Shown here one piece after another: positions 1 through 7,515 of a stretch of DNA of 37,799 bases (positions within the stretch are counted from its first letter, which is position 1; each line of letters begins with the position of its first letter). The position numbers were made by a program, and so were the translations under genes. The notes below the pieces were generated by a model. The model did not search any database. It saw only the letters and a program-made list of their open reading frames with translations, and was not told where the DNA came from. Origin of the DNA: Oscillibacter sp. (lineage in GTDB: Bacteria > Bacillota > Clostridia > Oscillospirales > Oscillospiraceae); assembly GCA_022791875.1 (NCBI GenBank), contig JAAVZX010000031.1, forward strand, positions 1-37,799, in the 5' to 3' direction.

Positions 1-34
1 GCATTTTGTTCTTCTCTAAAGACATATTGGCCAT
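1..34 (-). CDS. nfnB: NfnB / GltA-like ferredoxin:NADP oxidoreductase large subunit, 5' end only
   Basis: Only the first 11 codons lie in the window (ATG at 34-32, reading MANMSLEKNKM). That N-terminus is typical of the GltA/SudA/NfnB family, which binds FAD and two [4Fe-4S] clusters and, with NfnA, couples NADH and ferredoxin oxidation to NADP reduction. The start lies one base after the stop of the NfnA gene, behind an AAGGAGG site, so the two are translationally coupled. The identity rests on the short N-terminus and on the partner; the rest of the gene lies left of base 1. Confidence 0.75.
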   Translation of the reverse strand, partial: MANMSLEKNKM

Positions 35-35
35 G

Positions 36-878
36 TTATTCGGCCTCCTTCTTGAACAGGTTGCAGGTTTCCTCGTGCTTGTGCTTCTCGAATTCCATAT
101 ACATCTGGTTTCGCTTGACGGCCAGGTCCCAGTCCACCTTGTGTCCGTCGAAGTCGGGGCCGTCCACGCAGGCGAACTTCATCTCGCCGCCGACGCTGAG
201 GCGGCAGCCGCCGCACATGCCGGTGCCGTCGATCATGATGGGGCTCATGGAGACGGTGGTGGGGATGCCGTAGGGCTCGGTGGTCTTGGAGACGAACTTC
301 ATCATGACCATGGGGCCGATGGCGAAAACCTCGTCGTACTGGTTGCCCGCGTCGATGAGTTCTTTCAGGGCGTCGGTGACCAGGCCCTTGCGGCCGTAGG
401 AGCCGTCGTCGGTGCAGACGATGAGCTTGTCGGAGGCGTTCTTGAACTCTTCCTCCAGGATCACCAAATCCTCGGTGCGGAATCCGACCACGGCGTGGAC
501 CTCAGCGCCGTCGTCGTGGAACTTCTTGAGCACGGGGTAGGCGATGGCGCAGCCGACGCCGCCGCCGACGACGCAGACCTTCTTCTTGCCCTCGGTTTCG
601 CTGGCCTTGCCCAGGGGGCCCACGAAGTCCTGGAGGCAGTCGCCCTCGTTGAGGTGGGAGAGCTTTTCCGTGGTGGCGCCCACGGTCTGGACGATGATGG
701 TGACGGTGCCCTTCTCCGGGTCATAGGCGTTGATGGTGATGGGGATGCGCTCGCCCTTCTCGTCCACCCGCAGGATGATGAACTGGCCGGGCTGGGCCTT
801 TTTGGCAATCAGCGGGGCCTCGATCTCATAGAGCGTGACGGTGGGGCGGAGGGCTTCTTTTCTGACGATGCGATACAT
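36..878 (-). CDS. nfnA: NfnA / SudB: FAD- and [2Fe-2S]-binding NAD-linked subunit of the Nfn transhydrogenase
   Basis: 280 aa, the usual size for the small subunit of NADH-dependent reduced ferredoxin:NADP oxidoreductase (also annotated sulfide/dihydroorotate dehydrogenase-like FAD/NAD-binding protein). In order: a ferredoxin-reductase type FAD-binding barrel (about residues 1-95), an NAD-binding Rossmann segment with a VVGGGVGCAIAYP glycine-rich turn (103-115), and a C-terminal [2Fe-2S] motif in DGTGMCGGCR plus FACVDGP, giving Cys222, Cys225 and Cys237. I start at the ATG at 878 (MYRIV), where family homology begins, with AGAAGGAAG upstream; a longer frame reaches 989 but runs over the promoter. 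It is the first gene of an operon with nfnB. The enzyme is cytosolic and balances NADH, NADPH and ferredoxin. Confidence 0.9.
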   Translation of the reverse strand: MYRIVRKEALRPTVTLYEIEAPLIAKKAQPGQFIILRVDEKGERIPITINAYDPEKGTVTIIVQTVGATTEKLSHLNEGDCLQDFVGPLGKASETEGKKKVCVVGGGVGCAIAYPVLKKFHDDGAEVHAVVGFRTEDLVILEEEFKNASDKLIVCTDDGSYGRKGLVTDALKELIDAGNQYDEVFAIGPMVMMKFVSKTTEPYGIPTTVSMSPIMIDGTGMCGGCRLSVGGEMKFACVDGPDFDGHKVDWDLAVKRNQMYMEFEKHKHEETCNLFKKEAE

Positions 879-952
879 ATGCTTCCTTCTTTCCCATAAA
901 GTATGGTCGAATTTGTGGAGTAAGCGCCTGCCGGGCGGGGCCTGACGGCACA

Positions 953-970
953 TTGTTTTCATTTTAACAC
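953..970 (-). promoter_or_regulatory. Candidate Rex (NADH/NAD sensing repressor) operator
   Basis: The 18-mer TTGTTTTCATTTTAACAC (plus-strand reading) matches the published Firmicute Rex consensus TTGTTAA-N4-TTAACAA at 11 of 14 fixed positions. It covers the -10 box and start region of the nfn promoter, where a repressor would block transcription. Rex control of an NADH-using enzyme is sensible, but the site is imperfect and no rex gene is in the window. Confidence 0.45.
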
Positions 971-989
971 ATGCGGCCCCGCTCGTCAA
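961..989 (-). promoter_or_regulatory. Sigma-A type promoter of nfnAB
   Basis: On the minus strand, TTGACG (989-984) and TAAAAT (966-961) are separated by exactly 17 bp, about 85 nt upstream of the nfnA start codon. Five of six bases match consensus in each box. Confidence 0.75.
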
Positions 990-1055
990 TCGCTTTCCGG
1001 TCCTTCGGGAAGATTTTCCCGAAAATTAGCAGAACGGGGGCGGGAAGGGGCTATG

Positions 1056-1652
1056 TCACGGGGCCTCCGGCCCCTCCAGCTTTCGGATCACGCGGCAGGG
1101 GTTCCCCGCGGCCAGGGTATGCGGAGGGATGTCCCGTGTAACGACGCTGCCCGCGCCGATGACGCAGCCCTCCCCGATGGTCACGCCGCCGCAGACCACG
1201 ACGTTGGTCCCGAACCAGCAGTCACTTCCGATAGTGATGGGCTTGGCGAACTCGATGTCGTAGAAGGAGCCGTCCGCCCGCTGGCGGACACAGCGCTCCG
1301 CGGGGTTGAAGGAGTGGAGGGCGGTGACGAGGGAGCAGTTGGGTCCGAAGAAGACATTGTCGCCGATGACGACGGGGCAGCTGTCCAGGACGGTGAAGTT
1401 GAAGTTGGCGTAGAAGTGGTCGCCGACGGTGGTGAAGACGCCGTAATCGAGCTGGACGGGGCCCTGGAGGTAGCAGTTGATCCCGTGGTTGGGGAGAAGG
1501 CCCTCCAGGAGTTCGGCACGCTTTTCCTCCTCGGTTTCCAGGGTATTGTTGTACTCCTGGAAGAGGCGGTGGGCGGTGACGCGGAGGGCAGTCAGTTCTT
1601 TGTCGGTGGGATCGTAGGGGTCGCCGCGGAGCATTTTTTCTTTTTCGGTCAT
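1056..1652 (-). CDS. Sugar O-acetyltransferase (maltose/galactoside acetyltransferase, LacA/Maa family)
   Basis: 198 aa. The N-terminal helical maltose-acetyltransferase cap begins at MTEKEKMLRGDPYDP and is followed by left-handed beta-helix hexapeptide repeats (about 60-185), including VIGDNVFFGPN and ITIGSDCWFGTNVVVCGGVTIG-type turns. His113 in ALHSF sits where the catalytic histidine is found in the family. It transfers acetyl from acetyl-CoA to a sugar hydroxyl, probably as a detoxification or overflow activity; the true acceptor cannot be read from sequence. The start is supported by TAGGAGA nine bases upstream. It is the last gene of a minus-strand unit, 26 bp after the unknown gene. 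Confidence 0.9.
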   Translation of the reverse strand: MTEKEKMLRGDPYDPTDKELTALRVTAHRLFQEYNNTLETEEEKRAELLEGLLPNHGINCYLQGPVQLDYGVFTTVGDHFYANFNFTVLDSCPVVIGDNVFFGPNCSLVTALHSFNPAERCVRQRADGSFYDIEFAKPITIGSDCWFGTNVVVCGGVTIGEGCVIGAGSVVTRDIPPHTLAAGNPCRVIRKLEGPEAP

Positions 1653-1678
1653 GATGATTCTCCTAAATTTGACATTTG

Positions 1679-2131
1679 TTAATGGTATGATGGTTTCCAG
1701 ATATCTATTAGGTAGTGGTCCTCGTCCCGGGAGTCAAATCCGGCTTCCAGAATGCGGCTGAAATCCGTCTCAGCGAGCAGGAAATTATAGTTGCTCCAAA
1801 GGGATTCAACCGCCGGGAGCAGGGCCTGGATTCTGATGTGGGCCCAGAGGCCGCAGCGGAAAAAGTATTCGCCGCCCTCTTTCAGGCCCATCGTCTCAAT
1901 GAGCCAGGAACAGACCTGCGACTCTGTGGAACCGTGGGGCAGGCGGCTGGACGGCTCCAGAGCCGGGGAATAGGCGTAGGTGGCGCAATAGGCGGCATAG
2001 AGCGCCCTCAGCCCTTCGGGCTCGTCTTCCTCATAGAGCCGGACAACCTCGATGCCCTGCATCCGCCTCAGCCGCGCCCTGGCGCGAAGCATCGCCTGCT
2101 TGCGGGCGATCAGCGCCTGCCGTTCCGTCAT
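1679..2131 (-). CDS. Uncharacterised 150-aa protein
   Basis: I do not recognise this family. The N-terminus (about 1-30) is very basic and helical (repeated Arg/Lys, MTERQALIARKQAMLRARAR), followed by a mixed alpha/beta region rich in aromatics and Leu, with a Trp/Tyr-rich C-terminus (LIDIWKPSYH). There is no signal peptide or membrane segment, so it is likely cytosolic. Its start codon overlaps the stop of the kinase gene (ATGA), so the two are translationally coupled and probably functionally linked. It lies between a kinase and a sugar acetyltransferase under a Crp/Fnr-type regulator. Confidence 0.75.
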   Translation of the reverse strand: MTERQALIARKQAMLRARARLRRMQGIEVVRLYEEDEPEGLRALYAAYCATYAYSPALEPSSRLPHGSTESQVCSWLIETMGLKEGGEYFFRCGLWAHIRIQALLPAVESLWSNYNFLLAETDFSRILEAGFDSRDEDHYLIDIWKPSYH

Positions 2132-2637
2132 ACGCGTCTCCTTTCCAGACGGACCGCACTGTAGATTTCTTCAACCACGCGTTCCGCGTCCTTCTCCGGC
2201 GGGATCACCGTCTCATGCAGCACATCGGAAAAATCCTTTTCCCGCCACCAGGCCCGCATGTCCTCCGGACCGAAGTCCCTGCAGTTGGGCTTGGTCCCAT
2301 GCCGCCGCACAGTTTCCTCAAAAGGGAGGTCGAAATAGTAAGCGTACATACTGCCGCCGTAGAGCCGGACCGCCAGCTCAAACAGCGGCCCATACCACTC
2401 CGCCCGCAGAATGCCCTCCAGGATCACGACGGCGCTGTGCCCGTGCCCAAAGCGCAGAAGGGCCTCCAGAAGGGGCAGGGCCTTCGTGTCCGCCCCGTCC
2501 CGGACGCGCAGCATCTCCCGGCGGACCATGTCCTGGGAAATCAGCAGCGTGTTTTCGCCGAAGCGCTCCTGGAGTGCCTTTGCGACTGTAGTTTTCCCGC
2601 TGCCGGAGTTTCCCCGCAGGATGATCAGCGTTCCCAT
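2128..2637 (-). CDS. Small P-loop kinase (AAA/zeta-toxin-like phosphotransferase)
   Basis: 169 aa. The Walker A motif GNSGSGKTT is at residues 9-17, right after the first beta strand. A Walker B-like strand VVILEG and a lid-like segment with Arg residues (ETVRRHGTKP) follow. This is the layout of small-molecule kinases grouped with zeta-toxin, gluconate kinase or uridine kinase-like proteins; the phosphate acceptor cannot be told. It lacks membrane segments. It lies 9 bp after the Crp/Fnr gene and overlaps the next gene by 4 bp. Although zeta-like, no epsilon antitoxin is adjacent, so a housekeeping or modification role is more likely than a toxin. Confidence 0.8.
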   Translation of the reverse strand: MGTLIILRGNSGSGKTTVAKALQERFGENTLLISQDMVRREMLRVRDGADTKALPLLEALLRFGHGHSAVVILEGILRAEWYGPLFELAVRLYGGSMYAYYFDLPFEETVRRHGTKPNCRDFGPEDMRAWWREKDFSDVLHETVIPPEKDAERVVEEIYSAVRLERRRV

Positions 2638-2646
2638 TGCCGCCTC

Positions 2647-3303
2647 CTATCCCTGCCGCAGGGTGAACTTCCGCCCCTCGGAGCGGATCACGCCCTCCTC
2701 CCGGAGGTGCTTCAATTCCCGCATCATGGCGCTGCGGTCCGTGGCGATGTAGTCCGCCAAGGTGCTGAGGGAGAAGGGGAGGGTGAAGGTGTCCCCCCCG
2801 GCCTGGTGGGCCAGCTGGCGGAAGCAGCACAGCAGCTTTTCCCGGATGGAGCGCCGGGAGAGGACGTCCACCCGCTGGGACAGGGCCTGGGCCTTGTCCG
2901 CCATGAGGCCCAGCATGTTCTGCACCAGGATGCTGTGGCGGTGGCAGGCGGACTGGCAGCGGCTGAGGATGCGGGAGTAGTCGATGAAGAGCACGTCGCA
3001 GGCGGTGCGGGCCACCACCTCCAGGCTGTCCCCCACGGACCCGGCGAAGGCCAGGGTCTTCCCGAAGACGCCCCCGGCGCTGAGGCTTTCCAGCACCGTG
3101 GAGACGCCCTCCTCGTCGATGCGGATCAGGGACGCCTCGCCCCGCTCCACGATGCCCACGGCGTCGCTGCTGAAATTGTAGATCAGCTCGTCGGGCCGGA
3201 AGCTCTTCTGCACCGCCTGGAAGCAGGTGAGCATCCCCCGGTACTCCTCGTAGCTGATGTCGTGGAACAAGGGGCTCCGGGCCAGCTCCTGTTCATTGAG
3301 CAT
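2647..3303 (-). CDS. Crp/Fnr family transcriptional regulator
   Basis: 218 aa. It has an N-terminal cyclic-nucleotide-binding-like beta-barrel (about 10-125), a long dimerisation helix (about 125-150) and a C-terminal winged helix (about 160-215) with recognition-helix sequence YIATDRSAMMRELKHLREEGVI. I choose the second Met (base 3303, MLNEQELA) because AAGGAGG sits 8 bp in front of it; the upstream Met at 3327 would place this site inside the gene. No N-terminal cysteine set for an Fnr [4Fe-4S] cluster is evident, so the effector is unknown. It heads a unit with a kinase, an unknown protein and an acetyltransferase, and is divergent from the CBS gene. Confidence 0.88.
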   Translation of the reverse strand: MLNEQELARSPLFHDISYEEYRGMLTCFQAVQKSFRPDELIYNFSSDAVGIVERGEASLIRIDEEGVSTVLESLSAGGVFGKTLAFAGSVGDSLEVVARTACDVLFIDYSRILSRCQSACHRHSILVQNMLGLMADKAQALSQRVDVLSRRSIREKLLCCFRQLAHQAGGDTFTLPFSLSTLADYIATDRSAMMRELKHLREEGVIRSEGRKFTLRQG

Positions 3304-3340
3304 GAAAACGCCTCCTTCTTGTTGCATATATCACAGAAGT

Positions 3341-3369
3341 ATCATAACAGGTTCCCGGTGAAATGTAAA
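3341..3369 (-). promoter_or_regulatory. Sigma-A type promoter of the Crp/Fnr operon
   Basis: Minus strand TTTACA (3369-3364), 17-bp spacer, TATGAT (3346-3341). The predicted start point lies about 30 nt before the ATG at 3303. Confidence 0.75.
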
Positions 3370-3440
3370 GCCCCCTTCCAGAAGATTCCGCCGCGGGGAA
3401 AAAGACGCAGATCCATTGCGGAGCAACGGGTTTGGAAGAT

Positions 3441-3506
3441 TTTGCCCATTTGTGGGCAAACTTCACAAAATGTTCACCAAATGAGCTGGGTAATCCTGTA
3501 TATTAT
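3441..3506 (+). promoter_or_regulatory. Repeat-rich control region of the CBS-domain gene
   Basis: A perfect 8-bp inverted repeat (TTTGCCCA-TTTG-TGGGCAAA, 3441-3460) is followed by two tandem 11-bp copies, TTCACAAAATG (3462-3472) and TTCACCAAATG (3473-3483), one helical turn apart. An AT-rich -10-like TATATT/TATTAT follows at 3499-3506 with no convincing -35 box. An overlapping inverted repeat TTTGTG-N9-CACAAA covers 3449-3469. This looks like an activator-dependent promoter; the factor is unknown, though the divergent Crp/Fnr protein is one candidate. Confidence 0.45.
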
Positions 3507-3580
3507 TTCATAGGAAAGCCGATGGAAATACAATGGCGCGGACGGAGAAATCCGTCCAGAATCAGAAATGGGGAGACAAT

Positions 3581-4030
3581 GTGAACATCGCATATTTTCT
3601 GCTTCCGAAGTATTGTGTGACGTACCTGTATGACGACCAGTCCTTTCGTCAGGGCCTGGAAAAAATGAGGTATCATGGGTACACGGCCATTCCTGTCATC
3701 AACCGCCAGGGCCAGTATGTGGGTACCATCAGCGAGGGCGACTTCCTCTGGCAGCTCTTCCCCGACGGAAAGCACTCCTGCCCTAAGAACCAGAAGGATC
3801 TGGAAAAGCGCTGCATCCGGGACCTCCTGCGGGAGGACCACTATCCCCCCGTGCGCATCACCGTCTCCATGGAGGAACTGGTGAACAGCGCCATGAACCA
3901 GAATTTCACCCCCGTGGTGGACGATCTGGGGAACTTCGTGGGCATCATCACCCGGCGGGATGTGATCCGGCACCTGGCGGAGAACTGCGAGGAAAAGGAA
4001 AGCGAGGCAGATTACCTCAAAATTGTGTAA
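3581..4030 (+). CDS. CBS-domain pair protein
   Basis: 149 aa made almost entirely of two CBS motifs (about 5-60 and 85-140): GYTAIPVINRQGQYVGTISEGDFLW and FTPVVDDLGNFVGIITRRDVIRHL. Such stand-alone CBS pairs bind adenine nucleotides and act as energy-sensing modules, often as homodimers; the partner is unknown. I start at GTG 3581 (then NIAYFLLPK) because GGGGAG lies just upstream and the protein then begins at the domain. A longer frame from 3533 adds 16 poorly structured residues. It is followed by a terminator, so it is probably monocistronic. Confidence 0.85.
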   Translation: MNIAYFLLPKYCVTYLYDDQSFRQGLEKMRYHGYTAIPVINRQGQYVGTISEGDFLWQLFPDGKHSCPKNQKDLEKRCIRDLLREDHYPPVRITVSMEELVNSAMNQNFTPVVDDLGNFVGIITRRDVIRHLAENCEEKESEADYLKIV

Positions 4031-4078
4031 GAGACGGCGTCCCCTTCGGCGCCGGCAGAACGGAAGTATAACGGTTAC

Positions 4079-4111
4079 GGAAGGAACCCCCTCAAGGGTT
4101 CCTTTCCTTTT
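4079..4111 (+). terminator. Rho-independent terminator after the CBS gene
   Basis: 9-bp perfect stem AAGGAACCC/GGGTTCCTT (4081-4089 and 4096-4104), 6-nt loop, then a T-rich run to 4110. It ends about 25 bp before the nnr start, so some nnr transcription may come from read-through. Confidence 0.65.
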
Positions 4112-4133
4112 GGAGAGAAGAGGAGGAACACAG

Positions 4134-5681
4134 ATGAAGCTGACAACGGCAGAGCAAATGCGGGAATTGGATCGGAAAGCCATTGGGGAGCGGAAAATCC
4201 CGTCCCTGGACCTGATGGAGCGGGCGGCGGCGGGGGTGTCGGAGGCCGCCCTGGAGTACCTGCCCGCCTACGGGGAACGGGGACGGGCCTCCGTCCTCTG
4301 CGGCGCGGGGAACAACGGCGGGGACGGCATCGCCGCCGCCAGAATGCTCTTTCTGTCGGGCGTTCAGGTCCGGGTGTTTCTGGCGGGCAGCTACGACCGG
4401 CTGACCCCCGACGCCATGGAGGAAACCCGGCGGCTCAGCGAGTGCGGCGTGGCGCTGGAACCCTTCGACCCGGAGGACCGGGCCCAGCGCGCCTGGGTCT
4501 ACTCCAGCCACGTGGTCATCGACGCCCTTTTCGGCGTGGGCCTCTCCCGCGAAATCGCCCCGGATTCCGCCTTTGCCGCGGCGGTGGACTGGATTAACAG
4601 GAGCAAGGGGAAGGTGGTCGCCGCCGACATCGCCAGCGGCGTGGAGGCGGACACGGGGCGCATTCTGGGCCGCGCCGTCAGGGCAGACCGCACGATTACC
4701 TTTACCCGCGGGAAAATCGGGCAGTTTGTAGGCGACGGCGCACTCTGCTCCGGTTTGGTGTCGGTCCACGGCATCGGCATCCCCAAGGACCTGGTCCGGG
4801 AGACGCCCCGGCTGGTTTCCACTGTGGAGCCGGACTTCGTACGCCTGGCCGTGCCGGAGCGGAAGCCCGACGGCCACAAGGGCACCTTCGGCAAGCTGCT
4901 GGTAGTGGGTGGCAAGGTGGGCTTCACCGGCGCGCCGTACCTGACGGCCCTGGCGGCGGAGCGCTCCGGCTGTGGGCTTGTCTACTTGGGCGTCCCGGAC
5001 AGCATCTGGGAGATCGAGACGGTCCGCTGCGTGTCCTCCATGCCCTTTCCTCTGTCCAGCGCCTGGGGCGGCGGGCTGGGGGGCAAGGCCGTGTCGGAGA
5101 TCATGAAAAAGCTGGAAACCTGCGACGTGCTGGCCCTGGGCCCCGGCCTGGGGCGGGGAGAGCTGACGGAGAAGGCCGTGCGGAGCGTCCTGGAGCAGAC
5201 GGAAAAGCCCGTGGTCCTGGACGCCGACGGCATAAACGCCCTGGAGGGACATATAGATAGTTTGGACAGCCGCCGCGGACGGGTTACGATCCTGACGCCC
5301 CACGACGGGGAGTTCGCCCGCGTCGGCGGGGACCTCTCCGGCGGGGACCGGGTGAACGCGGCCCGCCGCTTCGCCATGGAGCACGGCTGCACCCTGGTCC
5401 TGAAGGGCCACCGGACCGTCACCGCCACGGAGGCGGGAACCGTCCTCGTGAACACCACGGGGAACTCCGGCCTTGCGAAGGGGGGAAGCGGCGACGTGCT
5501 GACGGGCCTGATCGCGTCCCTGCTGGCCCAGGGGGCCAGCCCCGTGCGGGCGGCGGCGGGAGGCGTGTGGATTCACGGCCGCGCCGGGGACCTGGCGGCG
5601 GAAGAGCTGACCCCCTACTGCATGACCCCCGAGGACGTGATCGCGGCGCTGCCCAAGGTATTTCATGAAATCATAGGGTAA
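4134..5681 (+). CDS. nnr: Bifunctional NAD(P)H-hydrate epimerase / ADP-dependent NAD(P)H-hydrate dehydratase
   Basis: 515 aa, the standard fused form. The N-terminal YjeF_N epimerase domain (about 1-210) shows GAGNNGGDGIAAARML and interconverts R- and S-NADHX. The C-terminal YjeF_C ribokinase-like dehydratase (about 225-510) shows the phosphate-binding GNSGLAKGGSGDVLTG and repairs S-NADHX using ADP. It is a metabolite-repair enzyme in the cytosol. The start at ATG 4134 (MKLTTAEQMRELD) has GAGGAGGAA just upstream; the open frame continues 37 codons further but across the terminator stem. It begins a tight run with a lipoprotein, alr and mazF, a neighbourhood common in Firmicutes. Confidence 0.95.
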   Translation: MKLTTAEQMRELDRKAIGERKIPSLDLMERAAAGVSEAALEYLPAYGERGRASVLCGAGNNGGDGIAAARMLFLSGVQVRVFLAGSYDRLTPDAMEETRRLSECGVALEPFDPEDRAQRAWVYSSHVVIDALFGVGLSREIAPDSAFAAAVDWINRSKGKVVAADIASGVEADTGRILGRAVRADRTITFTRGKIGQFVGDGALCSGLVSVHGIGIPKDLVRETPRLVSTVEPDFVRLAVPERKPDGHKGTFGKLLVVGGKVGFTGAPYLTALAAERSGCGLVYLGVPDSIWEIETVRCVSSMPFPLSSAWGGGLGGKAVSEIMKKLETCDVLALGPGLGRGELTEKAVRSVLEQTEKPVVLDADGINALEGHIDSLDSRRGRVTILTPHDGEFARVGGDLSGGDRVNAARRFAMEHGCTLVLKGHRTVTATEAGTVLVNTTGNSGLAKGGSGDVLTGLIASLLAQGASPVRAAAGGVWIHGRAGDLAAEELTPYCMTPEDVIAALPKVFHEIIG

Positions 5682-5700
5682 GGAAAAAGGAGGGAATCCG

Positions 5701-6312
5701 GTGCGCAAACGGCTGTGCGTACCAATGATAACGCTGGTCCTGCTGGCGGCTCTGACGGCCTGCGGCGGCGGGACGGGCGGAACGGAGGCGGTGGACCTGC
5801 GGGACCGCTACCACGACATGGAGGGCTGCGCCATGGAGGCCGTCGTCTCCTGCACCCAGGAGGACCTGGCCTGGGAGGCCACGCTCCACTGCGACTACGT
5901 TCCCGGCGAACAGAGCGTGATCGTCGTCCTGGCCCCGGAGTCCATCATGGGGGTGCGGGCGGTGCTGGAAGAGGCGGAGTGGCGTCTGGAGTACGGGGAG
6001 GACAGCCTGAACGCCGGGACCCTCAGCCAGGAGGAGATCAGCCCCGCGGCCTGCCTGCCCCGCCTGATGAGCGCCCTGCGGGACGGCTGGCTCCTGGAGG
6101 AGAACGAGGAGGACTGGGACGGCGTGGCCTGCACCCGGATCTCTGTGGACCAGAGCGGCGCGCAGAACGGGAAAATCGTGTCCACCATCTGGCTGCGCCA
6201 GGACGACGGAACTCCCCTCCGGGGAGAAATTGCCGTAGAGGGCGAAATAATTTTAACGGCGGAGTTTACGAACTTCACCTTTTATGATACAATGACGGAC
6301 AGCGCGGCATAG
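5701..6312 (+). CDS. Predicted lipoprotein, uncharacterised
   Basis: 203 aa from a GTG start with a very strong AAGGAGGG 7 bp upstream. The N-terminus has two basic residues, a hydrophobic core and a lipobox (VLLAALTAC, Cys21), so it should be lipidated and face outward. The mature part (GGGTGGTEAVDLRDRYHDMEGC...) forms a beta-rich domain of the kind seen in small lipoproteins encoded before alr in Bacillus and clostridia (B. subtilis YdcC position). The similarity is positional and I claim no biochemical function. It lies 19 bp after nnr and 33 bp before alr, clearly in one operon. Confidence 0.85.
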   Translation: MRKRLCVPMITLVLLAALTACGGGTGGTEAVDLRDRYHDMEGCAMEAVVSCTQEDLAWEATLHCDYVPGEQSVIVVLAPESIMGVRAVLEEAEWRLEYGEDSLNAGTLSQEEISPAACLPRLMSALRDGWLLEENEEDWDGVACTRISVDQSGAQNGKIVSTIWLRQDDGTPLRGEIAVEGEIILTAEFTNFTFYDTMTDSAA

Positions 6313-6345
6313 CCGCCGACACCAAAGCAGGAAGGAAGACCCTTC

Positions 6346-7515
6346 ATGGAAGACACAATTCTGCGCCGGACCTGGGCGGAGATCGACCTGGACGCCCTGG
6401 CCCACAACTACCACCAGGCCCGGGAGCGCATCGGAAGCAAGGTCAGATACTTAGGCGTTGTCAAGGCGGACGCCTACGGCCACGGGGCGATTCAGATCGC
6501 CCGGGAGCTGGAGGCTCTGGGGGCGGACTACCTGGCCGTGTCCAGCCTGGACGAGGCCCGGGAGCTCCGCCGGAACGGCATGGACGCCCCCATTCTGATC
6601 CTGGGCCACACGCCTCCGGAGATGACCTCTCAGCTCATTGAGCACAACCTGACCCAGACCGTCTCCGCCCAGGCAAAGGCGGAGGCATACAGCGCCGCCG
6701 CGACGGCCTGCGGCGGGACCCTGCGCATCCACATCAAAGTAGATACGGGGATGTCCCGCCTGGGCTTCCTGGTACGGGGCGGGCACTTTGCAGGCGGCGT
6801 GGAGGCGATTCTGCGCTCCTGTGCCCTGCCCGGCCTGGAGGCGGAGGGCATCTACACCCACTTTGCCGTCTCCGACGACGACGAGCCGGAGGACGAGCGC
6901 TACACATGGGAGCAGTTCGCCATCTTCACCCGGGTCCTGGAGGCCCTGGAGGCCAAGGGCCAGCGCTTTGCCCTGCGCCACTGCGCCAACAGCGGCGCTC
7001 TGGCCCGCTACCCGGAGATGTACCTGGACATGGTGCGCCCCGGCATCGCCCTCTACGGCGTAGGCGATGACGCGGAGCGTCTGGACCTGCGCCCCGTCAT
7101 GACGCTGAAATCCTGCGTATCCACCATCAAGATTTTCGATCCGGACACAGACGTGAGCTACGGCAGGACTTTCCGGACGAAGGAGAAGACCCGTGTCGGC
7201 GTTCTGCCAATCGGCTATGCGGACGGCCTGTTCCGCGGCCTGTCGAACCGCATTGCAGTCCAGACAAGCCAGGGCCCCGCACCGATTCTGGGCCGCATCT
7301 GCATGGACATGACGATGGTAGACCTGACGGGCCTGACCGGCGTCCACGTAGGGGACGAGGTAGAGCTCTTCGGCACCCTCCAGCATGTAGACCACCTGGC
7401 CCAAGTCCTGGGCACGATCCCCTACGAGCTGACCTGCGCGGTAAGCAAACGCGTTCCCCGCCGCTACCTAAAGGGAGGCCGCATCACAGAAGAAACCCTG
7501 CGCCTGCTGCTGTAA
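6346..7515 (+). CDS. alr: Alanine racemase
   Basis: 389 aa, normal length. Fold-type III PLP enzyme: the N-terminal TIM barrel carries the PLP lysine Lys40 in VVKADAYGHG, and the C-terminal beta domain carries the second catalytic base Tyr272 in DVSYGRTF plus the signature GRICMDMTMVDLT. It makes D-alanine from L-alanine in the cytosol for peptidoglycan precursors. It starts with MEDTILRRTWAEIDLDALAHNY, an ordinary Alr N-terminus. It follows nnr and a lipoprotein; the MazF gene comes 310 bp later. Confidence 0.97.
   Translation: MEDTILRRTWAEIDLDALAHNYHQARERIGSKVRYLGVVKADAYGHGAIQIARELEALGADYLAVSSLDEARELRRNGMDAPILILGHTPPEMTSQLIEHNLTQTVSAQAKAEAYSAAATACGGTLRIHIKVDTGMSRLGFLVRGGHFAGGVEAILRSCALPGLEAEGIYTHFAVSDDDEPEDERYTWEQFAIFTRVLEALEAKGQRFALRHCANSGALARYPEMYLDMVRPGIALYGVGDDAERLDLRPVMTLKSCVSTIKIFDPDTDVSYGRTFRTKEKTRVGVLPIGYADGLFRGLSNRIAVQTSQGPAPILGRICMDMTMVDLTGLTGVHVGDEVELFGTLQHVDHLAQVLGTIPYELTCAVSKRVPRRYLKGGRITEETLRLLL

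Noticed and set aside
1004-1023. TTCGGGAA/TTCCCGAA hairpin after the acetyltransferase gene
   Set aside because: No T-run follows on the minus strand, so I do not call it a terminator; it may still be an mRNA end structure.
2128-2637. Zeta toxin of an epsilon/zeta system
   Set aside because: It shares only the P-loop kinase core and is shorter than typical zeta toxins, and no epsilon-like antitoxin is adjacent.
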